64,000 bases of DNA from Paradesulfitobacterium ferrireducens (GCF_017310645.1 NZ_JAFLRH010000041.1:1-64000); one strand, 5' to 3'; counted from the first letter of the stretch, positions 43,285-53,275 are shown. Numbers and translations are program-made. Notes: a model not told the origin generated them from the letters alone.

Positions 43285-46047
43285 TTACCAACCTTTCAGC
43301 AGTTCCTTCAACTTTTCTTCTTTATTCAAAACAAAAGTACACGACTGCCAGTCCTGGGTCTTAAGGATATTCTGCTCGTATTTCAGTTCAAAAGGATGCC
43401 GTTTCGGTACTTTATTGATCGCTTCCTCAGCGCGTTTCTCATCGTTTTGGGCCATCGCAATCCAGACATCCTCAAGGACTTCGGGGATTTGGCCAAAAAT
43501 ATCGTGAATACTCTTTAGCCTTTCCGATAACTTTAGATGCACCTTATCCTCAACAGAATCCTTATACCGCATGTTATAGATCAATATTTTTTTGCTGATC
43601 TGGCCAATCCGCTGAATGCGTCCTTTTCTTTGCTCCAAGCGTGTGGGATTCCAAGGTAAGTCAAGATTGATGAGGGTGGAAAGCGTCTGCAGATTTAGGC
43701 CTTCTGAGGCAGCATCTGTACCCACGAGAATTTTTAGTTCATGATTCTTAACTGCCTTCTTAATATTTTCTTTAGTCTCTTTGCGAAAATTGCCTTTCTC
43801 GTATATCCCAGACTTATCACCACCGGCATACAAAGCAATCCGCGTGTCTTTTAAGTCTTTGGATAATAATTCGGCAACATACTTAGCACTGTCGTAGTAT
43901 TGTGAAAAAATAATGCAACCTTTATCTTTCCAAGCCCCTTCGTCATTAACCCCATTTTGCAGTATACTCAGTACTCTTTCATATTTAGGATCCGTATCTC
44001 TATTGTTTTTTAAGACCTTAACCAGTTTTTCCAAACAGCGAACTTCTTCTAAGGTAAGCTCTTTAATCTCACTGCGTCTTTCTTCATCATCCTCATCATC
44101 TTCATCGAAAAGATCATCATACAAATCTTTAATGCGTTCTTTTCCTTCTGCAGTCCAAGCTAGCATCTTCTTGGCCGTATTTTCGCCGGCAAGCATGGTG
44201 CTACCAATTCGTCTGAGCATCAATGTTGACATAAAACCGCCACCTTTTACGCGCGAAGAAAGCAAGGTAGAGAATTCCTCAGCGGTCTTATACGCTTGAT
44301 ACAAATACCCCATAAGCTCAAGAGCCTCTTCATCCTTCTCTCCGAAGAGTTCAACTTCGATCTTTTCCAGATAATACTCGCCTGTCTCTTTGTTTATAGT
44401 CTCTTCTAAAAACTTCCTTGTTCTACGGATAATTGAACGGATATACGGATTATGGTTTTGCACAAAGTTATCGTCAAAATATAACTCCTTAATTTTCTGT
44501 CTCTGCGCTAAGCGCAATTCTGAATACATGTTTTGCGGCAAGACAAAAGTATCGTCGGAAATATCCAATTGATTTCGGATAATTTCAATACGGCGGTTAT
44601 TCTCGATTTTCTGGGGAAACGGATTCCGGACAATCTCCCACATTTCCGATTCCAAAGTAGGAACATCCACATTACCAGAGACATAGTTCAAAGCGGTTTG
44701 CGGCCTTTTTCTCCAAATACTGTGCTTATCTCCCAATACTTTGGTAGCCTCATTTGGCAAGGATAACGCGTGCAATAAATCAAAGACCTCAATTGGATTG
44801 ATCTGGACCGGGGTCGCGGTGGCAAGCAACAAGCTTTTCGTCTGAAAAGTAATCTCATTTAAAAAAGCGAGCAAATTATTAGGTTGCGCCTTATGCAAGT
44901 CTGGGTCCTTCGCAGCGTTGGTCCGCCTTGCCCGGTGTGCCTCATCGAGGATAACGCATTCATATTTCAGCTGTTTTAACAATTCGGCCGCTTCTGACTT
45001 CCGTGTAATCAGTCCTTGCGAAATAATACCCACGCGGCGAGGGCATTTTAAAATACTCCGATTGCTATCAGCAGGGTACTCATAGCCGTTTTCATCGATC
45101 CAGCCTCGGCCAGTCCAAACGGCACTCGGCATATCCAATAATGTTTTAAGTTCCTCTTGCCACTGATAAGTTAGCGTTTTAGGTACGATGACTAAGACAG
45201 GCTTATCTCCATATAAGGCCATCAGTTTGGCTGACATGGCGAGCTGAATCGTTTTCCCCAGCCCAACCATATCGGCTAATAGAAAGCGAGCGCCACCTTT
45301 TTGCTTGTGTTCACGAAAAGCTAGCTCGACAAAGTATTTCTGATGCTCCCATAGCCCAAAATCTCGGCGGTATACCGTCTCCTCTACTGCCACAGCCGGC
45401 ACAACATCATCGCTATCTTCGCGCCAATCTTTCAGAGGAATCACAACACGCTTAGAAATCCGGTCAATATCGGTAATTACAAAATCACAGAGATTGACGG
45501 CGTATCTGCTGTTCCAGAAGAAATCAAATTCTTCCTGCACCCAAACAATAGCTTCCGGGCTGTCATCTTCCCAAAGCATTTCGTAGTTAACTGTATAGGC
45601 ACTTTTGGTTTCATTGATGCTACCTAAAAAAGAGGTTTTGCTTCCATCCCGGTAAGTTATAACGCCTGCTTTACCATGCATCAGCCCATAGATCTCATCG
45701 GGCATAACCTTAATTTCGAGTTTCCCTGATGATAATAAGGCATAAAGCTTTCTTAATCTAAGAGCGGAGTTCTCATCAAAATACTTTTCCTCTGGTAAAT
45801 ACTCACACCATTCCTGTTTCATTCTGAGATTAGCATAGGCTGCAATCTGCACATCTTCCGCATTCAGGGAGGAATTACAAATAATCCTAACCTTGCCAGT
45901 GACATTCTCTATACTCTCCCCGGCGATCTCCAGGATAGATGAGCAGAAATATCCGGCGATCCGATCATAACTCACAGCATTCTTTAATTTTTCGTTCAGA
46001 AAGGCTTGGCTAAGTTTGCTGCGCCTAGACGAATACCGATTGATCAT
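43285..46047 (-). CDS. SNF2-type helicase with N-terminal phospholipase D-like domain
   Basis: 920 residues. A PLD-like domain (about 20-180) with a single HxK motif, LMHGKAGVITY, and GSINETKSAY. A SNF2 helicase follows: Walker A LADMVGLGKTIQ (near 260), DEAH at 368-371 (VILDEAHRAR), LLLATATPVQ, an acidic insert (EDDEDDEERR), and the C-terminal helicase lobe (GTDAASEGLNLQ, PWNPTRLEQRKGRIQRIGQ). It couples ATP-driven DNA translocation to a PLD-fold nuclease-like module. It lies 15 bases after the methyltransferase in the defence operon. Confidence 0.92.
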   Translation of the reverse strand: MINRYSSRRSKLSQAFLNEKLKNAVSYDRIAGYFCSSILEIAGESIENVTGKVRIICNSSLNAEDVQIAAYANLRMKQEWCEYLPEEKYFDENSALRLRKLYALLSSGKLEIKVMPDEIYGLMHGKAGVITYRDGSKTSFLGSINETKSAYTVNYEMLWEDDSPEAIVWVQEEFDFFWNSRYAVNLCDFVITDIDRISKRVVIPLKDWREDSDDVVPAVAVEETVYRRDFGLWEHQKYFVELAFREHKQKGGARFLLADMVGLGKTIQLAMSAKLMALYGDKPVLVIVPKTLTYQWQEELKTLLDMPSAVWTGRGWIDENGYEYPADSNRSILKCPRRVGIISQGLITRKSEAAELLKQLKYECVILDEAHRARRTNAAKDPDLHKAQPNNLLAFLNEITFQTKSLLLATATPVQINPIEVFDLLHALSLPNEATKVLGDKHSIWRKRPQTALNYVSGNVDVPTLESEMWEIVRNPFPQKIENNRRIEIIRNQLDISDDTFVLPQNMYSELRLAQRQKIKELYFDDNFVQNHNPYIRSIIRRTRKFLEETINKETGEYYLEKIEVELFGEKDEEALELMGYLYQAYKTAEEFSTLLSSRVKGGGFMSTLMLRRIGSTMLAGENTAKKMLAWTAEGKERIKDLYDDLFDEDDEDDEERRSEIKELTLEEVRCLEKLVKVLKNNRDTDPKYERVLSILQNGVNDEGAWKDKGCIIFSQYYDSAKYVAELLSKDLKDTRIALYAGGDKSGIYEKGNFRKETKENIKKAVKNHELKILVGTDAASEGLNLQTLSTLINLDLPWNPTRLEQRKGRIQRIGQISKKILIYNMRYKDSVEDKVHLKLSERLKSIHDIFGQIPEVLEDVWIAMAQNDEKRAEEAINKVPKRHPFELKYEQNILKTQDWQSCTFVLNKEEKLKELLKGW

Positions 46048-46062
46048 CTGCTCACCTACTTA

Positions 46063-48948
46063 TTAAACGTGATCATTATCGACCAAAACGTACAGATGGT
46101 CGGCCATTTCCGCACTTTCAGCCCAATGCGGCATATTCTCAATGTCTTTTGTATCCTTTAAGACCAGCAGCAACTGCTTGATCATATCCCGGCGTCCCCA
46201 GTAATCCGGAACCTGCTGCTTAAGATGGAATAATCCTTTCTCCGGCACCCCGTCTTCCTTGATCGCAATATAAATTGCTGCTAGAACGGTGCGCAATACC
46301 GATTTTTCAAAATCCGGAATGTCACTTACGGTTCGCATGGCAAATTCGGTGGGCGTTTTCAACCTGGCGGTATTGGCTTTTTCGCTGGCCATCAGCTGAC
46401 TGTAGGATCCGATCGAGAATCCTCGTGCATACTCCTGATACGTGGAGATTTGGTAGTTGTTATGTTTTTCCGCTTCCAAGCCTTTGATATAAAACCGTTC
46501 CGCATGGGTTAGGTCTTTCCACAAATAGGTATCAAAATCTACCGGAATAATAAAATCATAAGCAATACGCTTCGCATTTTCGATAATCGCCACGACTTTG
46601 GATTTTGACGGATTATTGATCGCTAAGTCCAACTCATAGTCAAGATCCAGCCCGCTGATCTTTTTATAAGATGTTAACACTTTCAAAGACGCCGCATAAG
46701 CAGCAAGGACATAGTCCGGATCCGAGAAATTTGGCTCTTCCTTGTCATCAAGAGCCCGCATTGAATCGATTTGCTCTTTGACTTCGTCTTTAATATCAAA
46801 ATTTATATCGTCAAGATACGCTGTCTCATTTTCGGTTTGTTTTCTTAAGACAAGTAAAACAGTTCCTTTGACATAGTTACCGTCTTTAAGCCCGCCACTG
46901 TCAGTTTCTGTAGCAATATTCCAAGCAGCGGTGACTTTAAGCCCTGATTTCCACATAATCAATGCTAGCTGTGCCCAGACTGTGGGATCAGAATGGGTAA
47001 ACATTACAACCTGCATTCCGTCATCATAAGTATGATTAGCTAGATTCGTATAAATATCAATCATACTTTGTGAAAAAAGTTCATTCCCTTTTACAGCTAG
47101 AATCCTTTTGCTGTCAGTATACCAATTGGGTAATGTTTGCTGTATAAGTGTATTATCCCACGCTAAAAAAAACTCAGATAATTCGTGGTAATTAACTGCG
47201 TCAGCATATGGTGGATCAGTTATCCAAATGTTACAAAATCTATTAATATCACGTGAATCGCCTATAAGTACCTCTTTATTATTTGATTTTTGCACAGTTG
47301 AAGTCTTTCCTTCGATAGAAAAGGTTCCACTCAAATCGTAAAATGAACGGGTGGAATAATTAAATATAGTATTCAAAGCTTGGTTATAGAATGTGTCTTT
47401 TCCGTGCTCTGTATCAGCGTTACTTAACCATCTACATAGTCTTGAATTATAGTTTACACACCTATTTACTCCTAGAATTCCTGCTACTTTATCCCTTTTT
47501 GACCTTGATAAAGTGAAGATTTCCTTCAATAAATAGGCCATCGACAGTAATTGCCTAGCATTAAAAAGATGATGCCAATGAGTCCACCCACGTTCTTTAT
47601 AAAGCCTTTCGGTTTCTAACCCGCTCTCTATCTCCATGCTCGGCACTAATCCCTGTTCCTGCCAAGAAACAATATGATCAGCGACAATTTGTTTTACTTT
47701 GGCTTCATTTTGTAGATCTCTTTCATTGGGATGCCGATAATAGCGCTTACCATCAGCCTTTTCATATTTTATGGCATAGAGTCTCTCACTATAGATATCA
47801 TCTTCACGAAAATCAACCTCGGCTTTTTCCCATTTTCTGAGTCCATAGATTATATTGCCACCTTCACCCCTTCGATCTCGCCGCAACGATGATATTGGGG
47901 TGGTTTTCCCGCACGAGGGACATTTTAGACCATTATTTCCTACTGTTCCGGAGTTTTCAGCTTCCTTCATCTCAGCAGGAGTAGCCCCCATCTTAACGAC
48001 AATGTCAAAGCTCTTGTCATTTTCTACAAGTTTGGCGACAGTTTTGGTTCCTTTTCCGATGACCCAACTAGGTGCAAGTGGCACCCTTTTCCCGCATTCT
48101 GGACATTTGGCTTCGACACAATACAAATATGCAAAGGCCCTGTCTCCCTGTTCATTATGCTCAACGCCTAAATCTGCTATCTCCTGCTCAACCTTTTTAT
48201 AGACATCTTGCTGAAATCGCTTGATTTCCTGCAGTTCCTGATCACTTGCTCCTAGAATATTGATACTCGCCCAAGTTAGCAACCCTGCCACTGGATTAAG
48301 ATCACTGGCAAAAGTGTCACAACCCATTCTCGCCGCTTCAAAAGGGATACTCCCACCACCACAGAAACAATCCCCTACGACGACATTCCGACCATACCTT
48401 TTTACCGACAATTGCTCGACTAGCTCTTGGAGACTTTGAGCCGAGGTGCCAAGATGCTGATTGATTTCGTTCCATGTTTGTTCGTCGAGATTTTCCAGCT
48501 GCTCCGGCCGGATGCACTTCGTTAATTTTTCATCGTACCCTAGTGTGTTAAATACAGCGAATTCTACCTCTCGTTTATTCACACCAATGTTAAGCTTGAC
48601 CTTGTCCCCAGTAGTGTCAAACCAGTCGTTAATGCGGTGGCGTAGTTTTTTACTATTCATTGCGATTTCATACATTTCGGTTGCTGTATAGGATTTTTCC
48701 TTACGCAGCTCAAGGCCATGATTATCCATGCTCATAATCTTGAGAAAGATCTCCATATCTCGTTTCGGATTATCACTGGCAGGCATCAAGCATCCAAGGA
48801 TTGCAGCCCGTGCTAAAACCAAGGGTTTCCTACCCCACCACTTACCAAGACCTGTTAAAGTTTGACTCGCTCCAGCTTTACGTTCTTTATAACTTTCTTT
48901 ACTCACTTTGGAAACCGGAAACTGCTTTTCTATAAATGAAACTGTCAT
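46063..48948 (-). CDS. DUF1156-family DNA methyltransferase
   Basis: 961 residues from ATG at 48948; the longer frame to 49026 overlaps the upstream gene. N-terminal DUF1156 region with KWWGRKPLVLARA. SAM-binding motif GDCFCGGGSIPFEAA (about 193-207), then a large insert with two zinc-ribbon CxxC pairs (CPECGKR near 282, CPSCGKT near 343), and the catalytic DPPY (WITDPPYADAVNYHE, about 578). DPPY indicates N6-adenine or N4-cytosine methylation. The motif order (I before IV, far apart) is typical of the family. Gives the modification arm of the operon. Confidence 0.92.
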   Translation of the reverse strand: MTVSFIEKQFPVSKVSKESYKERKAGASQTLTGLGKWWGRKPLVLARAAILGCLMPASDNPKRDMEIFLKIMSMDNHGLELRKEKSYTATEMYEIAMNSKKLRHRINDWFDTTGDKVKLNIGVNKREVEFAVFNTLGYDEKLTKCIRPEQLENLDEQTWNEINQHLGTSAQSLQELVEQLSVKRYGRNVVVGDCFCGGGSIPFEAARMGCDTFASDLNPVAGLLTWASINILGASDQELQEIKRFQQDVYKKVEQEIADLGVEHNEQGDRAFAYLYCVEAKCPECGKRVPLAPSWVIGKGTKTVAKLVENDKSFDIVVKMGATPAEMKEAENSGTVGNNGLKCPSCGKTTPISSLRRDRRGEGGNIIYGLRKWEKAEVDFREDDIYSERLYAIKYEKADGKRYYRHPNERDLQNEAKVKQIVADHIVSWQEQGLVPSMEIESGLETERLYKERGWTHWHHLFNARQLLSMAYLLKEIFTLSRSKRDKVAGILGVNRCVNYNSRLCRWLSNADTEHGKDTFYNQALNTIFNYSTRSFYDLSGTFSIEGKTSTVQKSNNKEVLIGDSRDINRFCNIWITDPPYADAVNYHELSEFFLAWDNTLIQQTLPNWYTDSKRILAVKGNELFSQSMIDIYTNLANHTYDDGMQVVMFTHSDPTVWAQLALIMWKSGLKVTAAWNIATETDSGGLKDGNYVKGTVLLVLRKQTENETAYLDDINFDIKDEVKEQIDSMRALDDKEEPNFSDPDYVLAAYAASLKVLTSYKKISGLDLDYELDLAINNPSKSKVVAIIENAKRIAYDFIIPVDFDTYLWKDLTHAERFYIKGLEAEKHNNYQISTYQEYARGFSIGSYSQLMASEKANTARLKTPTEFAMRTVSDIPDFEKSVLRTVLAAIYIAIKEDGVPEKGLFHLKQQVPDYWGRRDMIKQLLLVLKDTKDIENMPHWAESAEMADHLYVLVDNDHV

Positions 48949-48955
48949 CGTACTT

Positions 48956-49504
48956 TTATTCCTCCTCGAACATTTCCAGCAGACTGAGTTGCGGATTTTC
49001 CCTGATAGGATTTTCACATAAGGCATACCGAAGAGCGATCCGCCATCCTCTTTTGTCTTTGAGTTGTCCCGTACTGGCGTTAGTCATGGTATAGAGCCAC
49101 CAACGCTCTTCAGGCATTAACCCTTTCCAATTTCTAATAGCGGTCGGAATGACCGAAGGATCACAGTCTTCAATCCCCCAAAGCAAGACCATCATTTCTT
49201 TGCCGAATAGTTTTTCCACCGGAGTTCCACCAACGACAAATCGTCCGGCTCTTAACCTATCTTTCCGCAGGCGAGCATTAAATTCAGATGTTAAATCGGC
49301 ACTGACTTTACTCCATTTATATCGAGAAATTTCCATTCTTAATCGGTCCGCCTTTTCTAACTTCTGTTCCCTACCGTCAGTCCATTGAAAACGTTCATAG
49401 ACTTGGACAGGTTGTTCTTTATCCGCTGGCAAAACAACAAAGAAATGATTCGCATTCTGCTGAGGGTTAACTCCGAAGCCGTAGGTTATTTCCCGAACAC
49501 TCAT
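48956..49504 (-). CDS. DUF3780 defence-associated protein
   Basis: 182 residues beginning VREITYGFGVNPQQNANHFF, with VVLPADKEQPVQVYERF, GGTPVEKLFGKEMMVLLWGI and a C-terminal PEERWWLYTMTNASTG segment. The assignment rests on that pattern and on its position between DUF499 and DUF1156 genes, where DUF3780 proteins occur. The biochemical role is unknown; it may be a subunit of the methylase-ATPase complex. Its ATG overlaps the DUF499 stop by 4 bases. Confidence 0.75.
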   Translation of the reverse strand: MSVREITYGFGVNPQQNANHFFVVLPADKEQPVQVYERFQWTDGREQKLEKADRLRMEISRYKWSKVSADLTSEFNARLRKDRLRAGRFVVGGTPVEKLFGKEMMVLLWGIEDCDPSVIPTAIRNWKGLMPEERWWLYTMTNASTGQLKDKRGWRIALRYALCENPIRENPQLSLLEMFEEE

Positions 49505-52500
49505 TGTCTTATCTTTCCTTCTTTTTGTATTTCCGTGATGTCATATTTGTTTACTTCGATCCAATTCTTAAACTGCAGACCGGAGGTAAACAAAATAGTT
49601 TTGTAATCAAATTCAACTGTAACTTCCTTATTCTTGAAAGCTGTGTCCCGGATTAGGTCTACTGTAGCCTGCAAATTATCCGCGTCATACGGAACTTTTG
49701 CCGTAGAAATCTCCATATAATTGCTATTGTTTTCTTTTTCCGAGATGACGACAGTGAAATGCCGAATGAACGAGCCCTCCAGCTTCTTTAATTTCGCCAG
49801 TTCCTGATACGTCGATTCTGTATCTTTGCATTTCTTCTGAATGTTCCACTCAAACTCCAGGGGGGCACTGTCATTAATCTTAAACTCGTACTCCCCCTTA
49901 GTCTCGGCAATAGCAATATCTTTTTCCTCAATGGGTCGGCCTTTGTATGTCACAAAGGTTCGGACAAACTTACAATTTTTCGGCAGTACGATTTCGCCCG
50001 TGTAGATACCGCCATTTTCCCTTGGACTGCTGCCATCTGTAGTATAGCGTATTTCAAAATCTTTATGGGTCTGCAGCTGAAGGATTTTGCCATTAACACT
50101 TCTTCTCTGATCGTATTTTAGTGGAACAGAACAGATGAATTCTTTAACCGGTCCGGTAGGATGCTCATTTGACGTATCTACACAAATAAAGTTCATCAGC
50201 GGTTCTTTGGTAACAAATATCGCAGGGGCCTCTGCTGAAGCGGTTGTTGGCTCGGCTCCGATATCATAATACACTTTGTCGCCTCTGACCCCACGCACTT
50301 TCAGGGTAAATTCCCCGGTCTTCTGATCATAATCGGTCTGCTCGACGATTACGGAAGTTGGCTCTTTCGGAAAAGGTCCTTTCACAAGATATCCGCCGAT
50401 TTCCCGCCATTTATCTTTTTTTAGGGAATCCTTTCTTAAGTCGTCAAGCTGATTGGGATAATACCACGGCCAGCGCACTTCGGTAGCAGCCCGCTCCTTA
50501 ATCTGATTGTAGGTCATTTCTTTTTGTGTGAATAATTGATCCTCACAGCGTTCACGCATTTCTTCCATAAAGCGGTCATCGGCTTGATAGTCGAAGAACT
50601 TCTGCTGACTGGCTAAGACTTTGACGATTTGTTCCTCACCTTTGAAGGAGTTTTCCTTGAATTCCAGCTTAAAGTCTTCGGACATAATCCCTTTCCTGGT
50701 CGGAAAATACAAGGTGATAAATGTTTCGCGGATACTTTGCAATAACGCTTGCAGTACTTTATCGTGTTGGCTGTCGGCTTCCTTGTATTGCTGATCAGTT
50801 GTCGGAACATGTTCTCCCTTCATACCGGCAATGATCTGGCGGATCGCGGTTAGACGTTTGCTGTTGTGATATAGCTTTTCCATGACGTTGCGCTGGCCCG
50901 AGAGGAACATGACGCGATTCTTAAACGTTGCGTTATCATAAAAAGCCTGCAGGTCAGGATGAAGCTTATTGCCGGCGTAAGGTTCAAATATAACCAGGGA
51001 AATTTTGTTCATGTCAAGCTGGATCTCATCAATCGCCGGTAATACATAAAGGAGTTCATAACATTTTTTATCCTCGGGTTTAAAGTTTTCCTCGAGGAAT
51101 TTCTTGAGCTCTTTCTTCGCGCTTTCGTTGTTGTAAGACTCAACGAGCGTATTCATCTCCGCGATCATATTTTTGGTATTCTGGAAATACAAGCGACCGC
51201 GATTATCCATTTTCAAATACCAGCTTTGGGTCTTGATCTCTTCCAAATCCTTTTTGTAGTTATTTAGTTCAACTTGTGGTTCACACAAGTATCCGAGAAT
51301 TTCCGATTCCGTCAACCCCAATAAACCATGTGTCGCTTCACTCAAGGAGGACATTAGTAGTAATTTGGCGACATCCTGGGCATAGGTTATCTTGTCAGAT
51401 TCGTTTTCCGCATCAATTCCTTCAGCAACCGATTTTCCGGCCTGGGCAATGTCATGACTAATCGCCGCTTCCAGCGAAGGCTTGATTTGTTTGATATAGG
51501 ACAGCATATTACGGTCGTTAAGATCAATATCAAATACATTAATCAGATACTTAAACTTGGCACTTCCGTTTTCATAAAACTGCCGGATAATCTGCCGCAT
51601 TAATTTGATTAGGCCTCTGGTTTGCTGGAAGTTAGGATTTTCCTTAAACCGCGCATACAATTCTTTGATCGATGGGTGAAAAGGATAGGAATCCTTGATG
51701 CCTAAATAAACTTTCTCACCTGTATAATTGGTTAGCCCTGTTTTGTTGGCTCTGGTAAGTGCTTCTTTATACCCCACCGCCACTTCGTTCACAGCCATTG
51801 AATTGCTGGATGGGTAGCTCTCGAATAGTCTTTTCTTTAATATGTCATAAATCTCATCAGAGTTCAGAGCCACAGGTTCAATGTTAATCGCTGAACGGTT
51901 CGCCTCATTTTCCAGTTCTTTAAAACTTGATTGTAACATCTCGCTACCGGACTCATATGTAGCTTTTAAATCCGAGAATACTAAACAGACATTAGCTAAC
52001 TGCTCTTTACCCAAGGCAGAGAATAAGTTTGACAACGCCGTAATCGTGACCTTGCATAAATCAGAATTGCCCACGGTAATTGCTTTAGCATTTTCTAAAT
52101 AAGGTGGCAGCTCATCCAGCAGAATTAAGGTCTTTTCCCCTTGCAGGAGCTTGATCCACGCACTCTCGCCCGGGGCTTTGAGAGGGGTATAAAGATCTTT
52201 AAAGACTTCTTTTTTGCCCAGCTGTTCGGCAATGCTGCCCCAAATCCCGTAATCCGCATCACTTTCCCGCCCAGAAAAGGCCACAACCCTAATATCACTG
52301 ATTGAATCATACTCTTTACCCAAAATTTTCTTGCGCCATTCTTTATTTTTAGCCAATAAAGCAAGCGCCAACATATTATGGGTCTTGCCGCCGCCCATAG
52401 CTTGGGTTAACTTGACTACCCCGGTGCTCGATTCCCCTTTGAATCGCTTAAATGCAGTGGTTAAGAGGATTTCCATCCCTTTGGTCTGGAAGTTTTCGTT

Positions 52501-52620
52501 GAAAAACTTATCCACATCAATTCTATCCTCAACTAGATCGCTGAGGTTTAAGACATCATCTCTGGTCGTATCAACGAAAACACTCGCTCTCGGTTTACAG
52601 AGTTCGAATACCGTTTGCAT
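49501..52620 (-). CDS. DUF499-domain AAA ATPase
   Basis: 1039 residues. Begins MQTVFELCKPRASVFVDTTR. P-loop TQAMGGGKTHNMLAL (K79), Walker B TLILLDELPPYL (about 164-174). This GGGKTH form is characteristic of DUF499. The remaining 800 residues include an ATPase lid with FHPSIKELYARF, a long helical region and, near residues 800-960, beta-rich segments (for example YTTDGSSPRENGGIYTGEI) resembling a chitobiase/FN3-like fold. Probable motor or switch of the operon, working with the methylase and helicase. Confidence 0.9.
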   Translation of the reverse strand: MQTVFELCKPRASVFVDTTRDDVLNLSDLVEDRIDVDKFFNENFQTKGMEILLTTAFKRFKGESSTGVVKLTQAMGGGKTHNMLALALLAKNKEWRKKILGKEYDSISDIRVVAFSGRESDADYGIWGSIAEQLGKKEVFKDLYTPLKAPGESAWIKLLQGEKTLILLDELPPYLENAKAITVGNSDLCKVTITALSNLFSALGKEQLANVCLVFSDLKATYESGSEMLQSSFKELENEANRSAINIEPVALNSDEIYDILKKRLFESYPSSNSMAVNEVAVGYKEALTRANKTGLTNYTGEKVYLGIKDSYPFHPSIKELYARFKENPNFQQTRGLIKLMRQIIRQFYENGSAKFKYLINVFDIDLNDRNMLSYIKQIKPSLEAAISHDIAQAGKSVAEGIDAENESDKITYAQDVAKLLLMSSLSEATHGLLGLTESEILGYLCEPQVELNNYKKDLEEIKTQSWYLKMDNRGRLYFQNTKNMIAEMNTLVESYNNESAKKELKKFLEENFKPEDKKCYELLYVLPAIDEIQLDMNKISLVIFEPYAGNKLHPDLQAFYDNATFKNRVMFLSGQRNVMEKLYHNSKRLTAIRQIIAGMKGEHVPTTDQQYKEADSQHDKVLQALLQSIRETFITLYFPTRKGIMSEDFKLEFKENSFKGEEQIVKVLASQQKFFDYQADDRFMEEMRERCEDQLFTQKEMTYNQIKERAATEVRWPWYYPNQLDDLRKDSLKKDKWREIGGYLVKGPFPKEPTSVIVEQTDYDQKTGEFTLKVRGVRGDKVYYDIGAEPTTASAEAPAIFVTKEPLMNFICVDTSNEHPTGPVKEFICSVPLKYDQRRSVNGKILQLQTHKDFEIRYTTDGSSPRENGGIYTGEIVLPKNCKFVRTFVTYKGRPIEEKDIAIAETKGEYEFKINDSAPLEFEWNIQKKCKDTESTYQELAKLKKLEGSFIRHFTVVISEKENNSNYMEISTAKVPYDADNLQATVDLIRDTAFKNKEVTVEFDYKTILFTSGLQFKNWIEVNKYDITEIQKEGKIRQ

Positions 52621-52692
52621 AGTTAACCTCCATGTACTTTTTTCGTACCAAATTTTTGAGTAAGAGCTTAATTCTCTACAAGGTGCTAGATT

Positions 52693-52905
52693 CTATAAGT
52701 CTTTCAACACGGCAATGATGGTATTGTCAACGTCTCGTTGTAAGCAGTAATCTATAAAACGCATTATTGCCAACTTGCTAGGGATGGTGTGACCATTCTC
52801 CCATCTGTTAATTGTCGAAAAGCTGATATTTAATTCACGCGCAAGTTGTTCTTGTGTAATTCCTAAGTTAACTCTCACAGCTTTAACAATATCACAATAC
52901 TGCAT
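52693..52905 (-). CDS. XRE-family small regulator (controller-protein-like)
   Basis: 70 residues from ATG at 52905 (GGGGTG upstream, weak). One HTH_3 domain: VRVNLGITQEQLARELNISF, then STINRWENGHTIPS. Size and position directly upstream of a modification-type operon resemble the C proteins of restriction systems, which time nuclease and methylase expression. Separated by 72 bases from the DUF499 gene. Confidence 0.75.
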   Translation of the reverse strand: MQYCDIVKAVRVNLGITQEQLARELNISFSTINRWENGHTIPSKLAIMRFIDYCLQRDVDNTIIAVLKDL

Positions 52906-52976
52906 CAGAAACACCCCATTGTAAATATAGCACATGCTATAGCATCCGGCAAAAATAGGTATGCCCACTGCTCACT

Positions 52977-53042
52977 TCGCACGCCCGCGCACGCCCGGGG
53001 TCGCTCGCCCGGGGTCGGTCGCTCGCCCGGGGTCTGACCCCC
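52977..53042. repeat. GC-rich tandem repeat with GGGGTC-T-GACCCC hairpin
   Basis: The 15-base unit CGCTCGCCCGGGGTC appears perfectly at 53002-53016 and 53020-53034, with a variant just before (52988-53002). It ends in GGGGTC-T-GACCCC (53029-53041), a perfect hairpin. Base composition is sharply higher in GC than the surrounding AT-rich island. Confidence 0.7.
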
Positions 53043-53275
53043 ACAGGATGACCCCCTCAGGATTCGACATAGTTGAACGATTCATTTTAATGCCCTAAAC
53101 AACCAGCGGTCTATCGACCCGAACTACCGTCTCACTTTTCTTTAGAATCACACTAACTCACGACCCAGTATTAACTCAACACCCAAAACTTCTTCACGGC
53201 CTGTTCACCCTACCGTACCCACTCCCTCTAGGACAATTAATCTCCCAAATGATTCCAAACCTGCGTCCTCATCAA

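Noticed and set aside
41591-52905. Calling the operon DISARM or BREX
   Set aside because: DISARM needs DrmA/DrmB (DUF1998) and BREX needs PglZ and BrxC; none is present. The DUF499/DUF1156/DUF3780 set is a different group.
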